A stretch of 34,170 nt of DNA from an uncultured SAR86 cluster bacterium (lineage in GTDB: Bacteria > Pseudomonadota > Gammaproteobacteria > Magnimaribacterales > D2472). The notes beneath the pieces were generated by a model. That model saw only the letters and a program-made list of their open reading frames with translations. It ran no database searches and had not been told where the DNA came from. Both the position numbers and the translations under genes were made by a program. Of the stretch, positions 29,047 to 34,170 are shown piece after piece. Each line of letters starts with the position of its first letter. Position 1 is the stretch's first letter. The stretch spans positions 115,896 to 150,065 of the forward strand of contig CABXJR010000001.1 in assembly GCA_902512655.1 (NCBI GenBank), in the 5' to 3' direction.

Positions 29047-31662
29047 CTAGTTATTAAAAAATCTCTTGAATCTAATACCTACAGTAGTTGGTCTGATTAT
29101 ACTAACACGCTGCCTGTCAAAGACAAAAGTGTTACTAATTTCAGCTCTCTCATCAGTAATGTTATCGATATAAGCCTCAAATATCGAATCATCACTGCTG
29201 ATTCCGAAACGCACATTCATAAAGCTATAGCTATCTTGAATTGCTCTATTTGGCGCCATAATATCGGAGTAACTGTCATCTGAGAAAGTAAATTGAGCCT
29301 GAAAATGTGCTGTATTTCCGGAACCTATACCCCACTCTTTTCTTGCGCTTAAATTACCCTGTATTCCAGGAGCAAATGCCAATTCTGATCCCTCAACAAC
29401 ATCATTGGTAGGAACTAAGCTTTTAGTAATTTCTGAGTCCAATACGGAGAAAGCACCAGACAACACCCAACCATCAAGGTCAGGGGGAACATAAGTAAAG
29501 TCTCCTTCAAGACCGGTAATTTCAGCATCTGCTGCATTATCAGAGAAGAATAAGTTAACTATGCTAGGGTCAAAAATAGTAGACTGAAGCCCGCTAATAT
29601 CAACTATAAAGGCGCTACCATTGAATCTCAGTCGACCATCATCAAGAAGAGCCTTCCATCCAAATTCAAAGTTTGTAACTTCATCGGAATCAATTGAAGG
29701 TTTCACTGAATAAGTACCATCAGCATTTGTTCGACCAGCCGGCCTGTTTAACAAACCCGGTCTAAAACCTTCTGACCAAGTCAGATAATACATGATATCT
29801 TCAGATGGATTCCATGAATAAGTTATCTTCCCAATTGTTCCATCACTTTTAGCCTTATCAGGGTATCCATTTGGATTTCCTGGTGCATATTGAGCCGATA
29901 GATTAGATCCAAATTGCTGCGTATCAGGAGCACCGAATCCATTATAGAAAGAAGAGTTAGCACTTCCCTCAAAGTCAACTTCAATGTCATACCATCTAAC
30001 ACCAACAGTAAGCTCGGATGTTTCTGAGGTATCTATACTAAGCTCACCAAATACACCTTGTTGCTTATCAGTTCTCTTAATATCATTAAAGAAAATAACT
30101 GGTTCACTATATGGACCTGCTGAGTACCAACCCGGACTTGCATTATTAATTGCTCCAGTGACAGATGTGTCTGTTAAAGCATAGTTTGCAGCATAAGTAA
30201 TATCATTATCCACAGAACTTGGATATGTGAAGAGGTTTAATTCTCTTAGCTCTAGGTCACTAAAAAACACTCCAGCTGTAAGACTTGTAGTGTCGTTTAT
30301 TGGTGCATTAACCCTGAATTCATGAGTTGTAACCTCTGTTTTAGTTGTTGAATCAACCAATAAGTTTGGTGCCCCACATGTTCCAGTAGGAACATTACCA
30401 GGTGCTAACTTAGTATAAGTAACATAATAGTCACAGATATAGTAAGGCAGATACTGACCAACAAATAAATAGTCAGTGTAATCAACGTCTTGATCAGTTG
30501 TTCTGTCTGTATAAGCTCCAGTATAAAGAACCTCAAGATCTCCAATTGAACCCTTTAGAGTAAAACTCATGTTATCGAACTCATCTTCAATAGAATCATT
30601 TGTGTATCTTTGAACTTCTAAATCTTCCAATGTAGGATCAACAAAAAATACACCGTCAGCATCAATTGTTTGTGTTGCAAAGGTTGCTAGAGCATCCCAA
30701 TTGTCATTAATCTCATGAGCGATACTTGCTCTGAAACCTTCATAATCAACTGGGTTAGCATCTTCTTGAACAATTGCATCCGCATTCAAAAGTGTTGCGC
30801 CTGAAAGATCTGCTCCAGCTTGGATGCCGCCCCTAGACGATGATACTGCAAGACCGTTTTGTCTTACAGTTCCAGCTGCTCTAAAACGAGCAGATTGGCT
30901 TGCATCAAGTTTTCCAGCAACTTGATCAATGTAACCACCTCTTCGATCGCTATAAGCTACAAATCTTAAGGCTGTTGAATCACCCATGGGAATATTAGAA
31001 ACATATTCAAACTTGTTGCCAGCGCCTCCATCCGGCATAGCTCTAGCTTCGATTTCAAGACTGCTTGAAGATTCTCCTATTACGGGTTTGTTAGTAATCA
31101 TGCGAACAACACCAGCTTGCGAGCTAGCACCAAATAAAGTTCCTTGGGGTCCAGATAGAACCTCTACACGTCCAACGTCAGCCGCATAAACATCTAAATT
31201 TCTTCCAGGCTGACCTAATGGCTGCTCATCAAGATAAAATGCAACGTTAGGAGTTAAACCAGCAACACCAGCAGTAGTTAGGTTTGGGGTAGTAGAAGCA
31301 AGACCTCTTATATATATAGTGCTTTGGCCAGGCCCTGATCCACCAGCTGTAACGCCAGGTAATTGCATTAAATAATCTTCGAAGACATTTATTCCTTTTT
31401 GCTCAAGGGACTCTTCAGTAAGAGCATTAACGGAAAGAGGGACATCTTGAAGTCCCTCAGCCTTTTTCCTGGAGGTAACAACAACCTCTTCAATGGTTGC
31501 TTGAGATTGAGCTCCTAAATGTCCGCTGTATGCAGATGCATTTATAATAGCAAAAGCGGATATTGCAGAAATAACCTTGTTTCCAAAATTATCAAAAGCC
31601 TTGTGTCTAAAGGTCTTCTGAATATTCTTAATTACGTTACTTTTCTTAATGGTATTTATCAT
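29047..31662 (-). CDS. TonB-dependent receptor
   Basis: IEEVVVTSRKKAEGLQDVPLSVNALTEESL TonB-box/plug start; VEVLSGPQGTLFGASSQAGVVRMIT; C-terminal VGIRFKRFFNN; very strong SD (AGGGGGGAACT-ATG on minus strand). Confidence 0.95.
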   Translation of the reverse strand: MINTIKKSNVIKNIQKTFRHKAFDNFGNKVISAISAFAIINASAYSGHLGAQSQATIEEVVVTSRKKAEGLQDVPLSVNALTEESLEQKGINVFEDYLMQLPGVTAGGSGPGQSTIYIRGLASTTPNLTTAGVAGLTPNVAFYLDEQPLGQPGRNLDVYAADVGRVEVLSGPQGTLFGASSQAGVVRMITNKPVIGESSSSLEIEARAMPDGGAGNKFEYVSNIPMGDSTALRFVAYSDRRGGYIDQVAGKLDASQSARFRAAGTVRQNGLAVSSSRGGIQAGADLSGATLLNADAIVQEDANPVDYEGFRASIAHEINDNWDALATFATQTIDADGVFFVDPTLEDLEVQRYTNDSIEDEFDNMSFTLKGSIGDLEVLYTGAYTDRTTDQDVDYTDYLFVGQYLPYYICDYYVTYTKLAPGNVPTGTCGAPNLLVDSTTKTEVTTHEFRVNAPINDTTSLTAGVFFSDLELRELNLFTYPSSVDNDITYAANYALTDTSVTGAINNASPGWYSAGPYSEPVIFFNDIKRTDKQQGVFGELSIDTSETSELTVGVRWYDIEVDFEGSANSSFYNGFGAPDTQQFGSNLSAQYAPGNPNGYPDKAKSDGTIGKITYSWNPSEDIMYYLTWSEGFRPGLLNRPAGRTNADGTYSVKPSIDSDEVTNFEFGWKALLDDGRLRFNGSAFIVDISGLQSTIFDPSIVNLFFSDNAADAEITGLEGDFTYVPPDLDGWVLSGAFSVLDSEITKSLVPTNDVVEGSELAFAPGIQGNLSARKEWGIGSGNTAHFQAQFTFSDDSYSDIMAPNRAIQDSYSFMNVRFGISSDDSIFEAYIDNITDERAEISNTFVFDRQRVSIIRPTTVGIRFKRFFNN

Positions 31663-31755
31663 AGTTCCCCCCTAGGGATAAATTTTATTTAAAGTAGATT
31701 TCCAGAAAGAAAGGAGGCATAGAACCCACTTCCATAATGATTATTGTTTAAGTCA

Positions 31756-31769
31756 AAACTTAAGTTTTT
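31756..31769. promoter_or_regulatory. Perfect 14-bp palindrome in divergent intergenic region
   Basis: AAAACTTAAGTTTT. Confidence 0.3.
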
Positions 31770-32019
31770 TAAAGACATTCATAGACCATAGCAAATGAAT
31801 GAAAAAATTTTAAGTAAATATAGAAAAAACATGCTTTATTTTAGAAAAACTGCACTATTTATTGAAATTATTGAAAATTAGCACTCAGTTAATGACAAAC
31901 CCTGAAAAAATATTCAGCTTTAGCAATTCTTTTAGTTCGCTGCAATAGGATCAAGCCATGAAGTAATCAATCAAAACAAAACAAAAAAATTTATATACAG
32001 GAAGATTGAAAAAAGCAAA

Positions 32020-32040
32020 AATTTCAAATTTTTTGAAATT
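32020..32040. promoter_or_regulatory. Inverted repeat upstream of BCCT transporter gene
   Basis: AATTTCAAA-TTT-TTTGAAATT, 9-bp arms, 3-nt gap. Confidence 0.35.
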
Positions 32041-32092
32041 GCCCTACACTTAGCCAATTACATTTCACCATTCAATAAACTTACCTAATTAA

Positions 32093-33577
32093 ATGTTTAA
32101 AAAAATAGCTCCCAAACGCTTCTTGTTCTCTATATTTTTAATAACTGCTTTCATTGGAATCACCCTTACTAATTTAAAGGAAGCTGATCAGTTATTTGCT
32201 GATATCCAAACTCAAATTTCAGATAGTTTAGGTTGGTTAATTATCTTGCTTACTAATGGCTTTCTAATTTTTGTTATTTATTTAGCTTTCAGCAAACATA
32301 AAACTCTCATTCTGGGTGGGCCAGATGCTAAGCCAGAGTTCTCACGAGTGAATTGGATAGCCATGCTATTTAGTGCAGGCCTGGGTGTTGGATTATTGTT
32401 TTATGGTGTAGCTGAACCTATCATGCATCTTAGCTCCGATTTACTCCACAAAGAAAGTGCCTCTTTTTCAGATAAAGCAAATCTTTCAATGAATCTTGCC
32501 TATTTGCATTGGGGATTTCATGGTTGGGCAATTTATGGTGTCGTTGGGTTATGTTTTGCATATTTTGCCTATAACAACAAACTACCCTTTCGCGTAAGTT
32601 CTTTTTTCTCAGGACCATTAACAAAAAATATATGGGGAAGAGTATCTTTAGATGTCATAGCAATTATTGCCACAATATTTGGTATAGCAACATCGCTGGG
32701 ACTTGGAGCAAATCAAATTAACTCTGGTCTTAGTTACATGGGAGTTATTGAAGGCAGCTTTGTTAATACTATTGGGATTGTCATACTTATAACTCTAATG
32801 GGTCTAGTAAGTGTTGTTCTTGGTTTAAAGGTTGGCATTAAAATCTTATCTCAAATAAACATCGTCTTATGTATTATTTTTCTTTCATTTATTTTTCTTG
32901 CTGGGCCAACAAGTTATATCTTGGATGGCCTTGTACAAAATTTAGGTTCTTATGTTCAAAAATTATTAAGCCTATCCACAAACACTCAAGGTTATTCAGA
33001 TTCTTCATGGCAAAATGCATGGACTCTTTATTATTATTCTTGGTGGTTTGCGTGGTCTCCATTTGTAGGGTTATTTATTGCAAGAATATCTTACGGCAGA
33101 TCGATTCAAGAATTCCTAATAGGAGCTGTACTTGTTCCAACTTTTATTGTTTTTATCTGGATGGGTGTTTTTGGCAATGCAGCCATCTATCAAGAATTTA
33201 TAGAACCAACATCTCTTAGCACAGCAATTAATAATGACATAGCTATCTCCTTGTTTATTTTCTTAGAGCAATTCCCATTTTCACAAGTCGTCATGTGGCT
33301 GGCGATTGTAATAATATTAACTTTTTTTGTTACCTCATCTGACTCAGGAGCCTTGGTGACATCAATGTTAACTGCTGCAAAAAAAGAAAACTTTAAAGAC
33401 GAGCCGCCAATGATTTTAAGAATTATTTGGGCATTATCACTAGGTGTAATTTCAATTGTACTTTTAGCTGGGGGTGGCATTGGAGCTCTCCAAACATCGG
33501 TCATAGTTACAGGAGTTCCTTTTGCAATTTTGGTTTCATTTGCTGCAAGAAGTCTTCTCAAAGATCTCAATAAATGA
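32093..33577 (+). CDS. BCCT family (betaine/carnitine/choline) transporter
   Basis: GLGVGLLFYGVAEPIMH, LHWGFHGWAIYG, WTLYYYSWWFAWSPFVGLFIARISYGRSIQEFLIG signature. Confidence 0.95.
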   Translation: MFKKIAPKRFLFSIFLITAFIGITLTNLKEADQLFADIQTQISDSLGWLIILLTNGFLIFVIYLAFSKHKTLILGGPDAKPEFSRVNWIAMLFSAGLGVGLLFYGVAEPIMHLSSDLLHKESASFSDKANLSMNLAYLHWGFHGWAIYGVVGLCFAYFAYNNKLPFRVSSFFSGPLTKNIWGRVSLDVIAIIATIFGIATSLGLGANQINSGLSYMGVIEGSFVNTIGIVILITLMGLVSVVLGLKVGIKILSQINIVLCIIFLSFIFLAGPTSYILDGLVQNLGSYVQKLLSLSTNTQGYSDSSWQNAWTLYYYSWWFAWSPFVGLFIARISYGRSIQEFLIGAVLVPTFIVFIWMGVFGNAAIYQEFIEPTSLSTAINNDIAISLFIFLEQFPFSQVVMWLAIVIILTFFVTSSDSGALVTSMLTAAKKENFKDEPPMILRIIWALSLGVISIVLLAGGGIGALQTSVIVTGVPFAILVSFAARSLLKDLNK

Positions 33578-33972
33578 TCTCTGAATCAGAAAAAAATAAA
33601 GAAATTGCAATTAAGTTTTTTGAAGCCTTGAGTTCTGGGTCTGAAACCTATTTAGATTTTTATAATGATGATTCAATTATCTGGACCGCTGGTGAAAATG
33701 ATATTGGTGGCACAAGAACTAAAAAAGAAATCATGACTTTTGCTCATGGTATTCTAGAAGCATTTCCAACCGGTATTAAATTCAATATTACTGGTATTAC
33801 TGCTGAAAATGAGAGAGTTGCTGTTGAGGTCCAAGGAGATGCTATTCATATTTCAGGCAAACCTTATAATAATTTTTATCATTTTTTACTTAAAATTAAA
33901 GATGGAAAAATAATGGAACTTAAAGAGTATATGGACACACAGTTAGCTGCAAAAATCCTTCTTGATAGCTAA
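33574..33972 (+). CDS. SnoaL-like / NTF2-fold protein
   Basis: About 130 aa, KEIAIKFFEALSSGSETYLDFYNDDSIIWTAG...EYMDTQLAAKIL pattern of SnoaL-like ketosteroid-isomerase-related proteins; ATGA overlap with BCCT gene. Confidence 0.82.
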   Translation: MISESEKNKEIAIKFFEALSSGSETYLDFYNDDSIIWTAGENDIGGTRTKKEIMTFAHGILEAFPTGIKFNITGITAENERVAVEVQGDAIHISGKPYNNFYHFLLKIKDGKIMELKEYMDTQLAAKILLDS

Positions 33973-34170
33973 AATTTAAGAACTTATCAATTTAAAAAAT
34001 TCATATAAAAATAAACTTTCTTATCTATTTTTCTTCTATGAAAAATTCATAAAATTTTTACAAAATCAGATCAAAAAAAACACCTAAAAAAACAATGGAC
34101 AGTTGTATTTTCTAGGATTATTATCACAAGTTAATAAGAATGTATTTAGTATTTAAAAGGACTTTTTCAT

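Noticed and set aside
28978-29283. 101-aa + strand ORF across the terminator and the TonB-receptor 3' end
   Set aside because: Spans a clear terminator hairpin and is antisense to the TonB-dependent receptor.
32869-33219. 116-aa ORF in alternative frame of BCCT gene
   Set aside because: Overlaps the conserved BCCT signature region; Cys/aromatic-rich frame-shifted translation, no SD support.
33973-34170. Possible small RNA or start of another gene at right edge
   Set aside because: AT-rich, no convincing hairpin or ORF; insufficient sequence to call.

Overview
34.2-kb AT-rich bacterial chromosomal window. It is densely packed and looks like a marine gammaproteobacterium of SAR86-like style (inference from gene content and compaction only). 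I recognise about 27 genuine CDS and saw no tRNA, rRNA, CRISPR array, transposase or complete recombinase. Left to right: partial rhodanese; small secreted proteins; exported SAM-methyltransferase-like protein; DoxX; RRM protein; a tight minus-strand run of patatin, S1/P1 nuclease, serine hydrolase and SDR; YeiH-type permease; TypA/BipA; RhlE-type DEAD-box helicase; AhpD-like protein; a trans-sulfuration PLP enzyme; a three-gene, start/stop-overlapping 2-oxoacid:acceptor oxidoreductase operon (KorC/GltD-like flavo-FeS protein, fused gamma-alpha subunit, TPP beta subunit) followed by a YczE-like membrane protein; two TonB-dependent receptors; bifunctional PutA; ABC-2 exporter; TPR-sulfotransferase; BCCT transporter with a SnoaL-like protein. 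The most unusual signal is the 13.5-18.5 kb operon. Its first gene carries about 75 extra N-terminal residues resembling the N-terminal (DUF6538-type) domain of phage/tyrosine integrases, fused in frame to an NAD(P)H:FeS oxidoreductase. It has a strong Shine-Dalgarno, and its leader contains two overlapping inverted repeats. All domain calls come from motif recognition by eye; no searches were run.
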